From contig DATEOC010000032.1 of assembly GCA_035274425.1 (NCBI GenBank), positions 1 through 64,000 on the forward strand: a DNA stretch of 64,000 nt. Direction: 5' to 3'. The position numbers and the translations under genes are program-made. This stretch comes from JADMIH01 sp035274425 (GTDB taxonomy: Bacteria; Chloroflexota; Chloroflexia; QHBQ01; JADMIH01). Positions 52,928 through 61,936 of the stretch are shown one piece after another. Within the stretch, counting starts at the first letter, position 1. Every line of letters starts with the position of its first letter. The notes below the pieces were generated by a model. That model saw only the letters and a program-made list of their open reading frames with translations. It made no database searches and was not told the origin of the DNA.

Positions 52928-53147
52928 CGTAGTGCTCCTCCATACTTTCCGAATCTTGTCTGGCATGAATTCCCGGCGTGCGCCCACCGCCCGGACAATA
53001 TGGTGCCTTCACTGGCGAGCCATATCAAATCTTTGCCGTCTAACCGCTCTAGTGCCTCCTTTCCGAATCGTTTCGCAGCCCAGCTAAGGAAGAGCAATAT
53101 CGGTGCCAAATCTTAGCTAGCATGTGAAAAAAGCTCTCCTCTAACAC

Positions 53148-53183
53148 AACAAGAGGTGGACGCAATCGCGTCCACCTCTTGTT
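53148..53183 (-). terminator. Terminator of the IPQTG surface-protein gene
   Basis: Perfect 16-base arms AACAAGAGGTGGACGC (53148-53163) and complement (53168-53183) around AATC. Located just after the stop of the gene at 53224-55413 on the minus strand. Confidence 0.75.
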
Positions 53184-53223
53184 ACGTGTCCCTTAGATTG
53201 TCAGGAGCTATGCCTTGAGCTTC

Positions 53224-55413
53224 TTACAGTCTGAACTCGTCGTGTGCTCGTCGTCTGCGGGTCTTCATACCGATTATCAGTAGCGCTGCCGGTATCGCAC
53301 CTATGGTGAGGAGGGCCATGAGGAAGTCCTCAGTCGCACCCGTTTGCGGTATCTCACGTGGTGGCGTCGGCACAGGCCGTGGTCCGGCTTCAGGCGACTC
53401 CTGCGCGAAACGGGTCGGTGTCGCAGTTGCGGGCGCAGGTACTACGCTGGTTGACGTTGCCGATGGAACGGTCGTGTTCGTCGGGATCGAAGGTGTGTTC
53501 GTTGACACTACGAGTGTATTGGTGGCGGTAGGCGTATTGGTTGGTGTCTCGATTACAACTGTATTGGTAGGTGTAGCCGTTGGCGTAGCTGTTTCGGTCT
53601 CGTGAATCGGTGGCGTTCTGCTAGGGCGTGGTGTAGGCGTTTCGACTTCGCGTGTGTTAGTGGCGGTGGCAGTTGCGGTAGGCGTAGTGGTGCAGACGTA
53701 GCATGGGGTAGGGGTGCGTGTAGCCGTACGGGTCGCTGTAGCTGTTCTCGTAGCCGTTCTCGTAGCTGTAGGCGTATTAGTCTCCACTACTCTAGTGTTG
53801 GTCGCAGTCGGAGTGTTCGTCTCTACAACCTTGGTCTTGGTAGCAGTAGGTGTGTTGGTCTCTATGACCCTCGTATTTGTGGCGGTGGGCGTGTTGGTTT
53901 CTACAACCTTGGTCTTGGTAGCGGTAGGAGTATTCGTTTCTATGACTGTAGTGTTGGTCGCAGTCGGAGTGTTCGTCTCTACCACTTTGGTCTTGGTTGC
54001 AGTTGGCGTATTGGTTTCTATGACTGTAGTGTTGGTCGCGGTTGGCGTATTGGTCTCGATCACCATTGTATTTGTGGCGGTCGGAGTGTTGGTCTCCACA
54101 ACCTTAGTCTTGGTAGCGGTAGGCGTGTTGGTCTCAACTACTGTCGTATTGGTGGCCGACGCCATGGGGGTAGGGGTCTTGGTTTTGACGTTGCAGTAAT
54201 CGTGGCCGCCATGCTTGTCGTCCTTCAAGCGGTCGCCATAGCGTACTCCACCACGGAACGAGTGGATCACCTCGCCGCAGAAGGCGTCAGCCTGCCATGC
54301 GCAGTCGGGGAGGGCTGCCGAAAGGGTGTGAGTCTCGCCGGGGCCTAACTCGTACTGCCAGTAATCATATATCTCCTGGTCCTCGATGTCCTCGTTGAAC
54401 TTCTTGTAGCTGGCGATACCTACCAGGTGGCTGCACGTTGTGGAGCGGTTATAGAAGGTCGCCTGTATGCGAGTTCCGTTGTCCACAACGGTGAGATACT
54501 GGGTGAGTATCACATCTGATATGCAGTTGCAGCTTTCGGTCGTGGGGGTGCTGGTGGGCATAGCAGGGGTGGGCGTGCTGAGATCGCAATATGGCTGCCC
54601 ATGGCTCTCTTCGTCTCCCAGCAAGCGCTCTCCGTAACGGGTACCACCGGCCAGGGAGAAGAGTACCTCACCATAGAAAGCGTCCGCCTGCCACGAGCAG
54701 CTCGGTAGCTGCGCAGAGAGCGTGGCAGTCTCGCCCGGTTCCAGGGTGCGCTGCTCATAGTCGAACAGCACCTGGTTGTTTATGTGGTTGTCCACTCTCT
54801 GGTATGTGGCGATGCCGACCAGCTGGCTGCACGTGCCGTTGTTGCGTATGGTGGCCTCAGCTCGGCCTCCCACGACACGGACGTACCCTACTAGCTCAAC
54901 ATCCTGCTCAGGGTCACAGGTAGTGCCTGGGGTATTCGTTGGCACAGGCTCGGTAGAGCAGGGGCCGTGGCTCAGGTTGAATTGCCCGCTCCACCCCTCG
55001 TAAATCCTGCCGGCGGCCCTGGTGACTCGAGCGTCGAGGTTAGAGGTGGTGGAATAGTGAGCTGTGCCACCCGTCACTCTATCCAGGGGTACATCCTCGA
55101 CCGCTCCATTGTCCCACGTGACGCGGATAGTATCGGGGGGGTCACCTTCCGTCACCTGGGTGACAACGAAGTGCCACTCGCTACTGTCACAGTCATAATC
55201 GCTGACGTGCGCGGTGATGCTCTTCACAGCCTCAGGCTGGGCAACACTACCGTCTGGCAGCCCATTGGCTTTAGCGTAGTTGACCTGCGCGCTATTCAGC
55301 GACGCGATCATCTGCACGCTTACGGAGACCAGGGCAGCGATGACGAGTATAGCCCCGATGACCACCAGGCCTCGCATCCCTTTCTTGGGTTTATGTATTG
55401 AAAACTTCGGCAT
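53224..55413 (-). CDS. Cell-wall surface protein with IPQTG sortase-like tail
   Basis: A 729-residue protein. The first ~40 residues include a signal anchor (GLVVIGAILVIAALVSVSVQ). Two related Cys-containing domains follow (VELVGYVRVVGGRAEATIRN; SWQADAFYGEVLFSLAGGTR / AWQADAFCGEVIHSFRGGVR). Then come about 250 residues of a 13-residue repeat (TPTATNTxVxETN), a long stalk, encoded by 39-base DNA units. The C-terminus is a sorting-signal-like IPQTG, a hydrophobic helix and an RRRR tail. GGAGAG precedes the ATG. IPQTG suggests sortase anchoring, although few Chloroflexota have a Gram-positive wall; a sortase gene was not seen here. Confidence 0.8.
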   Translation of the reverse strand: MPKFSIHKPKKGMRGLVVIGAILVIAALVSVSVQMIASLNSAQVNYAKANGLPDGSVAQPEAVKSITAHVSDYDCDSSEWHFVVTQVTEGDPPDTIRVTWDNGAVEDVPLDRVTGGTAHYSTTSNLDARVTRAAGRIYEGWSGQFNLSHGPCSTEPVPTNTPGTTCDPEQDVELVGYVRVVGGRAEATIRNNGTCSQLVGIATYQRVDNHINNQVLFDYEQRTLEPGETATLSAQLPSCSWQADAFYGEVLFSLAGGTRYGERLLGDEESHGQPYCDLSTPTPAMPTSTPTTESCNCISDVILTQYLTVVDNGTRIQATFYNRSTTCSHLVGIASYKKFNEDIEDQEIYDYWQYELGPGETHTLSAALPDCAWQADAFCGEVIHSFRGGVRYGDRLKDDKHGGHDYCNVKTKTPTPMASATNTTVVETNTPTATKTKVVETNTPTATNTMVIETNTPTATNTTVIETNTPTATKTKVVETNTPTATNTTVIETNTPTATKTKVVETNTPTATNTRVIETNTPTATKTKVVETNTPTATNTRVVETNTPTATRTATRTATATRTATRTPTPCYVCTTTPTATATATNTREVETPTPRPSRTPPIHETETATPTATPTNTVVIETPTNTPTATNTLVVSTNTPSIPTNTTVPSATSTSVVPAPATATPTRFAQESPEAGPRPVPTPPREIPQTGATEDFLMALLTIGAIPAALLIIGMKTRRRRAHDEFRL

Positions 55414-55668
55414 AGCTCTCTCCTACCAACTTCCTCTTTGCAGCCATCTGCACTAGGAACTTACGACAACGATAAGACACGGTTATCCATAGCCAACATG
55501 AGCATACGTTGCTTCTTTGCCATGCTAACTTTGCTTATTATATCAGCCGGATGCAAGGAGTAGAATAACCCGTAAGGATTAAGTTTGTACTACTTCTTAC
55601 GCGTGATGTATGCGTGGTCTAATACCTTCAGATGTTAGCGCCCGCTTGAGGTACCGCATCAATTACGG
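55414..55668 (-). other. Upstream region of the IPQTG gene
   Basis: No gene is supported. A TATAAT reading on the minus strand (55537-55542, top ATTATA) could be a -10 box for the gene starting at 55413, but the -35 box is weak. Otherwise nothing clear. Confidence 0.35.
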
Positions 55669-55708
55669 TACACAAAAGCCGCAGACCAGGGCCTGCGGCT
55701 TTTGTGTA
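55669..55708 (-). terminator. Terminator of the Ig-repeat gene
   Basis: Perfect 16-base arms TACACAAAAGCCGCAG (55669-55684) and complement (55693-55708) with an 8-base loop. It is directly 3' of the minus-strand gene ending at 55728. Confidence 0.8.
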
Positions 55709-55727
55709 CTTCCGATGTGACCGGTTA

Positions 55728-58700
55728 TTACCTGGTTCTGAAGAGGGCGCTATAGGTCCGGCCGTCTACGAACTTTATATCCAGCCTGTAGCAACCTACC
55801 ATTGTAGGGGTCTGCCAGTTGTAGATGAACTGCTGGCCGCTGGTGTCGTAGCGCAGGCTGGTCCCGCCCGTGCTGGTGGCTTCAATGGTGTCTTCCGGCA
55901 GACTGGTGCAGGTCACACCCGCGTAGCGCGGCCAGCCGGACATCACGGAGGCGGTGCTGGTTATCTCAGGCCCGCCCTGGTACATGAAGAGTCTCCACTT
56001 GATAGGCACAGTCTGACCGCCGCGGATGCTGTTCCACACGCCGCCATTGTCAACCGGCTGGAAGAAGCCCTGGAAGCTGAAAGGGTTGACCGTGACGGTG
56101 AAGCTCCCGTTGGCCGTGTTGCCTGCCCTATCCGTAGCCGAGCAGTTGACGGTCGTCGTGCTACCTGGGGCGAAGGTCGAGCCTGACGCCGGGGAGCAAG
56201 TGGGCGTCGTCGTTGTCACGTTGCCGGGGAAGCCGCTGAGGGTGTCAGTAGCAAGCGCACCCGGGTAGCTGACTACGGCCCCTGACAGGCTGCTGGAGTT
56301 TACGCTTATATTTGGCAGTGTCAGCGTGGGTGCTGTGCGGTCTATGTTGATGCCGCTCACGGTGGCGCTGGCTGAGTTGCCCGCCGCGTCGCTCACCGAG
56401 CGCATGACTGATTGGTTAGCGCCGTTGCCGCTCAAAACCACGTCTGCGGGGCAAGCACCTGTGGGTATTCCAGAGAGAGTGTCTATACAGGTGAAGTGTA
56501 TCGTTACGGGTGTGTTGTACCACCCGGCAGCGTTGGGGCTGGTGGTAGCAGCGCCTGTAATGGTCGGTGCGGTGAGGTCTATGTTGATATCGCTTACGGT
56601 AGTAGTCGCCATATTGCCTGCCAGGTCTATAGCGGTGCCGGTCACCCCTTGGCCCGCGCCTTCGTTACTGAAGATGGTGGGGCCGGAGCATCCTCCGGTT
56701 GGTTCGATACCGGAGAGGCTATCGGTGCACGTGAAGCTCACGCTTACAGCCGTGTTGTTCCAGCCATTGCTATTAGCGGCTGGGGTCCGGCTACCGTTGA
56801 TAGCAGGCGCGGTTTGGTCTATATTGATGCCGCTCACGGTGGCGCTGGCTGAGTTACCCGCAGCATCGCTCACCGAGCGCGTCACCGACTGATTAGCGCC
56901 GTCGCTGCTCAAAACTACATCGGCTGGGCATGCGCCGTCGAGGATTCCGGATAAGCCGTCGTCGCATGTGAAGTGTATCGTCACGGAGCCGTTGTACCAG
57001 CCGTTCTCATTCGGGTCGGTGGTCGCTTCGCCTGTGATAGTGGGCGCGGTGCGATCGATCTTGATGCCGCTCACGGTGTTAGTGGTGCTGTTGCCAGCGA
57101 GGTCGCTGATCGACTGGCTCGCTGAAAGGTTAGAGCCTTCGCCCGTTATCGTGCTGTTGGAGGTGCAGGGGCCATCTACCCCTGAGAGATTGTCGCCGCA
57201 CGTCCACTCTATGCTCACGTCTGAGTTATACCAGCCGTTGCCGTTCGCTGCGGTGGTAGCCGCGCCTGTGAGCGAAGGGGCTATCTTATCTATGTTGATG
57301 TCTCCAACGACCAGGGGGGCGCTCGTGTTCCCGGCGCGGTCGGTGCCCGTTCCAGAGACGCTCTGTCCGGCGGCATTATTGCTCAATGTTGCATCAGGGC
57401 CGCAGTTGACCACGCCGGAGCCTTCGCTGCTGTCTGCAAGGTCGGGGTCGGTGCAACTGAACTGCACAGTCACGTCGGAGTTGTACCAGTTGTTGATGTT
57501 GGGGTCGGTGGTCGCGCCTCCCGTAATGGCAGGGGCGTGGCGGTCTATGTTGACGGTGGCCGGGTCGGTGGCGCTGTTCGAGGCGTTATCGACAGCCGTG
57601 CCCGTAGCGGAGAGGTTCCTCCCCTCGCCCGTGATAGTCTGCGGCGATGGGCCACAAGAAGCCAGCCCTGAGCCACCCTGGTCGCCACAGGTGAAGATGA
57701 CGGTCACGTCCGTGTTGTTCCACCCCGCGAGATTGGCAGCAGGAGACTGCGTGTGGTTGATGGTGGGTGGGGTGAGGTCAATCATGATGGCGGCAGTGTG
57801 GCCGGATGCGCTGGCATCTTCTACGTTGCCTGCGAAGTCCTCGCTCCAGAACTGGAGGGTATGGGTCCCTTCGCTACTGATTACCACACTGGTGCCTGTG
57901 CCGGGATTGCCATCCAGTAGATAATGAGTGGTTTTCACATTGGAGAGGTTGTCGGTGGCGCTCAGGCTCACCGTGACGCTCTGGTTGTTCCACCCGGCGG
58001 GGGCGCTTGCGCTCGTCACCGGCGCGGTGCGGTCAATCTTGACGGCGGGGCTGCTGGTGGCGCTTGTGGAGTTACCCGCCTTGTCGCTTACCGCGGCGCT
58101 CGCGGTCAGGCCAGTTCCCTCGCCCATGATTGTACTGTCAGCCGGGCTGGTGGAGGGGTCTATACCCGATAGGGCGTCGGTGGCGGTCCAGTCTATCGTC
58201 ACATCCCCGTTGTACCAGCCGTCGCCATTAGGGCTTGAGGTGGGGGCACCACTCAGGTTGGGGGCAGTCTTGTCTATGCTGATGTTGCTCACCGTTGCGC
58301 TGGCGCTGTTCCCCGCGACATCCGACGCGGTGCCGCTGACTGACTGGTTCGCTCCCTCACTGCTGAGGGTTGTAGGGTCAGGGCAGCCTCCAACGGCTGC
58401 AATGCCGGAGAGAGAGTCGTTGCAGGTGAAGCTGACTACAACGTCACTATTGTTCCACCCGTAGCTATTAGGCCCGGGGACCCGGCTGCCTGCGATGGTC
58501 GGGGCCGTCTTATCAAGCTTTATCTTCACCGTATCGCTGGCGCTATTGCCCACGCGGTCAGACACTGTGGAGGTCCTGAAGTTCGCATTTCCCGAACCCT
58601 CGGTCGTTACGCTTGCCGTCGAGGGCGAGGGGCCGCTAGCGATGCCGGACCCGGAGTCTGTAGCGGTCCAGGTGATATTGACGTCGGCGTTGTTCCACCC

Positions 58701-59174
58701 TGAGCTGTTGGGGGTCTGCGAGAGTGAAGCCGTCAGGGTTGGATCGGTATTGTCCAGGGTGTATGATGCAGCTACTGTAGAGGAGCCTTGCCCGGTGCAA
58801 TTGTTGCCCTGGGAGTTCGGGAATGCCTGTACCTGTACACTCTGCAATCCATTCCCATTCCCTGTGGTGAACCCAAAGCTCCAGCTTGATTGCCCTGAAT
58901 TCGATTTCTGTGTGCTCGAATGTGCTCCCGTCACCGCTACGCACTTGGTATCGGAGGAAGTATTTACGTTGAGCGTCACCGTTTGCATCCTTCTGGCAAA
59001 GAGTGTCCCTCCGACCACTGCGGTACCTGCACCGCCGGTGAACGTTGCGGAGGAGACTGACGCCGCTAATATGCTGCCGGTGCCGACCGGCCCCAGCATC
59101 GCAAGCAGCATTGTGACGACAGCCATTATTCTAAAGGTCTTACCTGTTTTTCCGGTTCGTGTGATGGTTACCAT
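55728..59174 (-). CDS. Giant secreted Ig-like-repeat protein with C-terminal PxKF-type domain
   Basis: About 1,148 residues from the ATG at 59174 (AAGGAG upstream; an earlier in-frame start at 59270 is unlikely). A signal peptide is visible (IMAVVTMLLAMLGPVGTGSI, cleavage near LAA). Then about 14 Ig-like units of ~57 residues with the pattern 'NIDRTAPTITG..T..PN.NGWYN..VTIHFTC.D.LSGI...DAAGNSASATVS', close to the OmpL47/Big type. One unit near 57.9 kb differs (HTLQFWSEDFAGN). The end is FQPVDNGGVWNSIRGGQTVP then IKWRLF, the PxKF-type module of large surface proteins. Likely adhesin or surface coat. Several DNA repeats are nearly identical, so copy number may vary among strains. Confidence 0.85.
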   Translation of the reverse strand: MVTITRTGKTGKTFRIMAVVTMLLAMLGPVGTGSILAASVSSATFTGGAGTAVVGGTLFARRMQTVTLNVNTSSDTKCVAVTGAHSSTQKSNSGQSSWSFGFTTGNGNGLQSVQVQAFPNSQGNNCTGQGSSTVAASYTLDNTDPTLTASLSQTPNSSGWNNADVNITWTATDSGSGIASGPSPSTASVTTEGSGNANFRTSTVSDRVGNSASDTVKIKLDKTAPTIAGSRVPGPNSYGWNNSDVVVSFTCNDSLSGIAAVGGCPDPTTLSSEGANQSVSGTASDVAGNSASATVSNISIDKTAPNLSGAPTSSPNGDGWYNGDVTIDWTATDALSGIDPSTSPADSTIMGEGTGLTASAAVSDKAGNSTSATSSPAVKIDRTAPVTSASAPAGWNNQSVTVSLSATDNLSNVKTTHYLLDGNPGTGTSVVISSEGTHTLQFWSEDFAGNVEDASASGHTAAIMIDLTPPTINHTQSPAANLAGWNNTDVTVIFTCGDQGGSGLASCGPSPQTITGEGRNLSATGTAVDNASNSATDPATVNIDRHAPAITGGATTDPNINNWYNSDVTVQFSCTDPDLADSSEGSGVVNCGPDATLSNNAAGQSVSGTGTDRAGNTSAPLVVGDINIDKIAPSLTGAATTAANGNGWYNSDVSIEWTCGDNLSGVDGPCTSNSTITGEGSNLSASQSISDLAGNSTTNTVSGIKIDRTAPTITGEATTDPNENGWYNGSVTIHFTCDDGLSGILDGACPADVVLSSDGANQSVTRSVSDAAGNSASATVSGINIDQTAPAINGSRTPAANSNGWNNTAVSVSFTCTDSLSGIEPTGGCSGPTIFSNEGAGQGVTGTAIDLAGNMATTTVSDINIDLTAPTITGAATTSPNAAGWYNTPVTIHFTCIDTLSGIPTGACPADVVLSGNGANQSVMRSVSDAAGNSASATVSGINIDRTAPTLTLPNISVNSSSLSGAVVSYPGALATDTLSGFPGNVTTTTPTCSPASGSTFAPGSTTTVNCSATDRAGNTANGSFTVTVNPFSFQGFFQPVDNGGVWNSIRGGQTVPIKWRLFMYQGGPEITSTASVMSGWPRYAGVTCTSLPEDTIEATSTGGTSLRYDTSGQQFIYNWQTPTMVGCYRLDIKFVDGRTYSALFRTR

Positions 59175-59553
59175 TTTGGACCCTTCTCCTTTTTGGTTCA
59201 AATTGGAATAGACAAACCTCATAGGGCTACCTAAGGTGTGCAAAGGAGTTGAGCGTCTGTTGTAGTTCAATCCCTATAGGCCATTTTCAGCCAGCATCAC
59301 TTTATCCCTATTAAGTGCTCACTTTCCAGTTCAGAAACTGCTCAATTCTTGCTCAGTTTTTCGACATTTTTATGGGATGCTCCATCTAAATTAAAGCTCA
59401 ATATGCACCTTTGGAGTCTGCACAAAAGCCGCACAAAACCCGCCAATATAGATGGGTAGCACTATTTGGTGTTCCCTTAGCTTTTTGGAAGATATGACCC
59501 ACTTGGGACGCGTGCTTACGGAGCGCCACAGTCATGTAGCTTACGAAGCGCAA
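59175..59553. other. Divergent intergenic region between Ig-repeat gene and groES
   Basis: About 380 bases, AT-rich, without a supported open frame. It should hold the promoter of the minus-strand Ig-repeat gene, but none could be fixed. The groES control elements begin at 59554. Confidence 0.4.
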
Positions 59554-59595
59554 GCGCGAATTTAGCACTCTTTCAAAAAAGTGCTAAATTCGCGC
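59554..59595. promoter_or_regulatory. CIRCE-like operator 1
   Basis: Arms GCGCGAATTTAGCACT (59554-59569) and complement (59580-59595). The inner part TTAGCACTC...AGTGCTAA is the CIRCE half-site pair, with spacing one base shorter than the N9 consensus. CIRCE is bound by HrcA to repress chaperone operons. Its place 130 bases before groES supports this. Confidence 0.75.
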
Positions 59596-59605
59596 TCAAA
59601 AACCC

Positions 59606-59634
59606 TTGCCAATTCCGTAAAGATGGTTTATAAT
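59606..59634 (+). promoter_or_regulatory. Sigma-A-type promoter of groES-groEL
   Basis: TTGCCA at 59606-59611, a 17-base spacer and TATAAT at 59629-59634. The -10 box abuts the second CIRCE element, so HrcA bound there would block transcription initiation. Confidence 0.8.
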
Positions 59635-59660
59635 TAGCACTCGAAAGCATAGTCTGCTAA
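59634..59660 (+). promoter_or_regulatory. CIRCE operator 2
   Basis: TTAGCACTC at 59634-59642, nine bases, then GTCTGCTAA at 59652-59660 (two mismatches to GAGTGCTAA). It begins in the last base of the -10 box and covers the start of transcription. Confidence 0.8.
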
Positions 59661-59723
59661 TTGTCACGAGCATGATGCTGGGTGACAGATGCGAAACTAT
59701 AGATTTTTAGGAGGAATAACATA

Positions 59724-60041
59724 ATGGCGGATACAGCAACCGGCACCAAGACCCACTTTCGCCCCCTGGGCGACCGCGTGGTCGTCAAGGCCCTGGAGCG
59801 TGAGCAGCAGACCTCGAGCGGCATCTACCTGCCCGACACAGTACAGGAGAAGCCACAGGAGGCGACCGTGATAGCGGTTGGCCCCGGCAAGCTCCTCGAC
59901 AATGGCACTCGCGCCCCTATCGATGTCAAGGAGGGGGACAGGGTCCTCTTCTCCAAGTACGCGGGCACCGAAGTCAAGCAGCTCAACGAGGAATACATGA
60001 TCCTCCGCGAGAGCGACATCCTGGCGGTAATAGAAGGATAA
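59724..60041 (+). CDS. groES: GroES co-chaperonin
   Basis: A 105-residue GroES. FRPLGDRVVVKALEREQQTS at the start, the mobile loop TSSGIYLPDTVQEKPQEATV, and the C-terminal GDRVLFSKYAGTEVKQLNEE and LRESDILAVIEG strands are conserved. It forms the heptameric lid of the GroEL chamber. AGGAGGAATAAC precedes the ATG. Control by CIRCE and the upstream promoter is visible. Confidence 0.98.
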   Translation: MADTATGTKTHFRPLGDRVVVKALEREQQTSSGIYLPDTVQEKPQEATVIAVGPGKLLDNGTRAPIDVKEGDRVLFSKYAGTEVKQLNEEYMILRESDILAVIEG

Positions 60042-60045
60042 TTTA

Positions 60046-60168
60046 GACGACAGACGACAGACGGCAGACGACAGACGATAGATTGCGAACGAAGGACGAA
60101 GGACGAAATCACTAACAGTCCCAAATCCGAAATCCGCATTCCGAAATCCGCATTCCGAAATCCGAAAT
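60046..60168 (+). repeat. Heptamer arrays between groES and groEL
   Basis: 60046-60081 has GACGACA/GACGATA units. 60084-60105 has GAAGGAC units. 60118-60168 has CCGAAAT/CCGCATT units. No clear complementary arm. It shows that the arrays are not limited to the eCIS locus. Confidence 0.75.
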
Positions 60169-60187
60169 CAAATTATAGGAGGAACAG

Positions 60188-61837
60188 ATGGCTAAGCAAA
60201 TTACATTCAGCGACGAGGCGCGCCACTCGATCAAGGCGGGCGTGGACGCGGTCGCTAACGCAGTAAAGACCACACTCGGCCCCAAGGGCCGCAATGTTGC
60301 GCTCGACCGCAAGTTCGGCGCGCCCACGGTCACCCACGACGGCGTTACCGTCGCCAAGGAGATTGAGCTTAAAGACCCCTTCCAGAATATGGGCGCCCAG
60401 ATGCTCAAGGAAGCCGCCTCGAAGACCAACGATGTGGCCGGCGATGGCACTACCACAGCCACAGTGCTGGCCCAGGCGATGGTACACGAGGGTATGAAGA
60501 ACCTGGCAGCAGGCGCTAACCCTATGCTCCTGAAAAGGGGCATCGAGGTTGCCACCCGCGCAGCCGTCGAGCACATCCAGAACATGGCGACCCCCGTGCA
60601 GGGCCGTGAGGACATCGCCCACATCGCCACCATCTCAGCCGCCGACCGCGAAATTGGCGATCTTATTGCGGATGTGATGGACAAGGTAGGCAAGGATGGC
60701 GTCATCACCGTCGAAGAGAGTCGCGGCCTCAGGTTCGAGACCGAGTTCGTCGAGGGTATGGAGTTCGACCGGGGCTATATCTCCGCCTACTTCGTCACCA
60801 ATACCGAGCGCATGATCGCCGAAATTGACGAGCCTTACCTCCTCATCACCGACAAGAAGATTTCATCGGTGCAGGAGCTTCTTCCCGTGCTAGAGAAGAT
60901 GATCCAGACGGGCCGCAAAGACCTGGTGCTGATCGCCGAGGACATCGAGGGCGAGGCGCTGGCTACCCTGGTGGTCAACCGCCTGCGCGGCACGATCAAC
61001 GTGCTTGCAGTGAAGGCCCCCGGCTTTGGCGACCGCCGCAAGGAAATGCTACGCGACATTGCTATCCTTACAGGCGGGCAGGTCATCTCCGAGGAGATTG
61101 GCCGCAAGCTCGATAGCGTAACGCTGGCCGACCTGGGCCAGGCCCGCAAGGTGCGCTCCGACAAGGACAGCACCACCATCATCGAGGGCAAGGGCGACGA
61201 GAAGGCGATCAAGGCCCGCGTCGAGCAGATTCGCGCTCTCATGGACACCACCACTTCCGACTACGACCGCGAAAAGCTGAACGAGCGCCTTGCCAAGCTG
61301 GCGGGCGGCGTGGCGGTCATCAAGGTGGGCGCTGCTACCGAGACCGAGCTTAAGGAGAAGAAGCATCGCGTCGAGGACGCTCTGTCTGCTGCCCGCGCCT
61401 CCATCGAGGAAGGTATTGTCCCTGGCGGTGGCGTTGCGTTGGTGAACACCGTTTCCTCCCTAGAGGGTATCGAGTCGGAGCCGGGCGACATGACCACAGG
61501 CGTGCAGATCGTGCGTCGCGCCCTGGAAGAGCCTCTGCGCCAGCTCGCCATCAACGCGGGCGAGGACGGCTCGGTGGTAGTGCAGAACGTGCGTCGTCTC
61601 CAGAAGGAGCAGAAGAACGCCAACCTCGGCTACGAAGTGCTGAGCGGCGAGTACGTAGACCTGCTGGACAAGGGTATCACCGACCCGGCTAAGGTAGTGC
61701 GCTCCGCATTGGAGAACGCCTCCTCCATCGCCGCGATGATCCTCACCACCGAGGCTCTCATCACCGACATCCCTGAGAAGGAGCCTGCAATGCCAGGCGG
61801 CGGTATGGGCGGCATGGGCGGCGGTATGGATTACTAG
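60188..61837 (+). CDS. groEL: GroEL chaperonin
   Basis: A 549-residue GroEL. Conserved segments: AVKTTLGPKGRNVALDRKFG, DGVTVAKEIELKDPFQNMGA and the ATP-site motif DVAGDGTTTATVLAQAM near 85-100, then VEEGIVPGGG-type ASIEEGIVPGGGVALVNTVS, and the GGM-rich C-terminus (GGGMGGMGGGMDY). It refolds proteins inside the GroES-capped ring. AGGAGGAAC precedes the ATG. Only one copy is in the window. Confidence 0.98.
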   Translation: MAKQITFSDEARHSIKAGVDAVANAVKTTLGPKGRNVALDRKFGAPTVTHDGVTVAKEIELKDPFQNMGAQMLKEAASKTNDVAGDGTTTATVLAQAMVHEGMKNLAAGANPMLLKRGIEVATRAAVEHIQNMATPVQGREDIAHIATISAADREIGDLIADVMDKVGKDGVITVEESRGLRFETEFVEGMEFDRGYISAYFVTNTERMIAEIDEPYLLITDKKISSVQELLPVLEKMIQTGRKDLVLIAEDIEGEALATLVVNRLRGTINVLAVKAPGFGDRRKEMLRDIAILTGGQVISEEIGRKLDSVTLADLGQARKVRSDKDSTTIIEGKGDEKAIKARVEQIRALMDTTTSDYDREKLNERLAKLAGGVAVIKVGAATETELKEKKHRVEDALSAARASIEEGIVPGGGVALVNTVSSLEGIESEPGDMTTGVQIVRRALEEPLRQLAINAGEDGSVVVQNVRRLQKEQKNANLGYEVLSGEYVDLLDKGITDPAKVVRSALENASSIAAMILTTEALITDIPEKEPAMPGGGMGGMGGGMDY

Positions 61838-61872
61838 GCTAGAAATTCACAATTTCTGACCTGGGATGAGTA

Positions 61873-61922
61873 GACTAAGAGAGGGAGGGTAGGCACTAGT
61901 GCCTACCCTCCCTCTCTTAGTC
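61873..61922. terminator. Perfect 50-base palindromic terminator after groEL
   Basis: Arms GACTAAGAGAGGGAGGGTAG... (61873-61897) and complement (61898-61922) with no loop bases between. It separates groEL from the convergent toxin-antitoxin pair and can serve both directions. Confidence 0.85.
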
Positions 61923-61936
61923 CCGTTGTTTCGTAT

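Noticed and set aside
53760..54170. Regular 39-base DNA repeats that might look like a CRISPR array
   Set aside because: There are no unique spacers; the repeats are in frame and encode the Thr/Pro stalk.
53714..54199. Val/Leu repeat frame on plus strand opposite the TPTATNT stalk
   Set aside because: Antisense of a 39-base repeat, not a gene.
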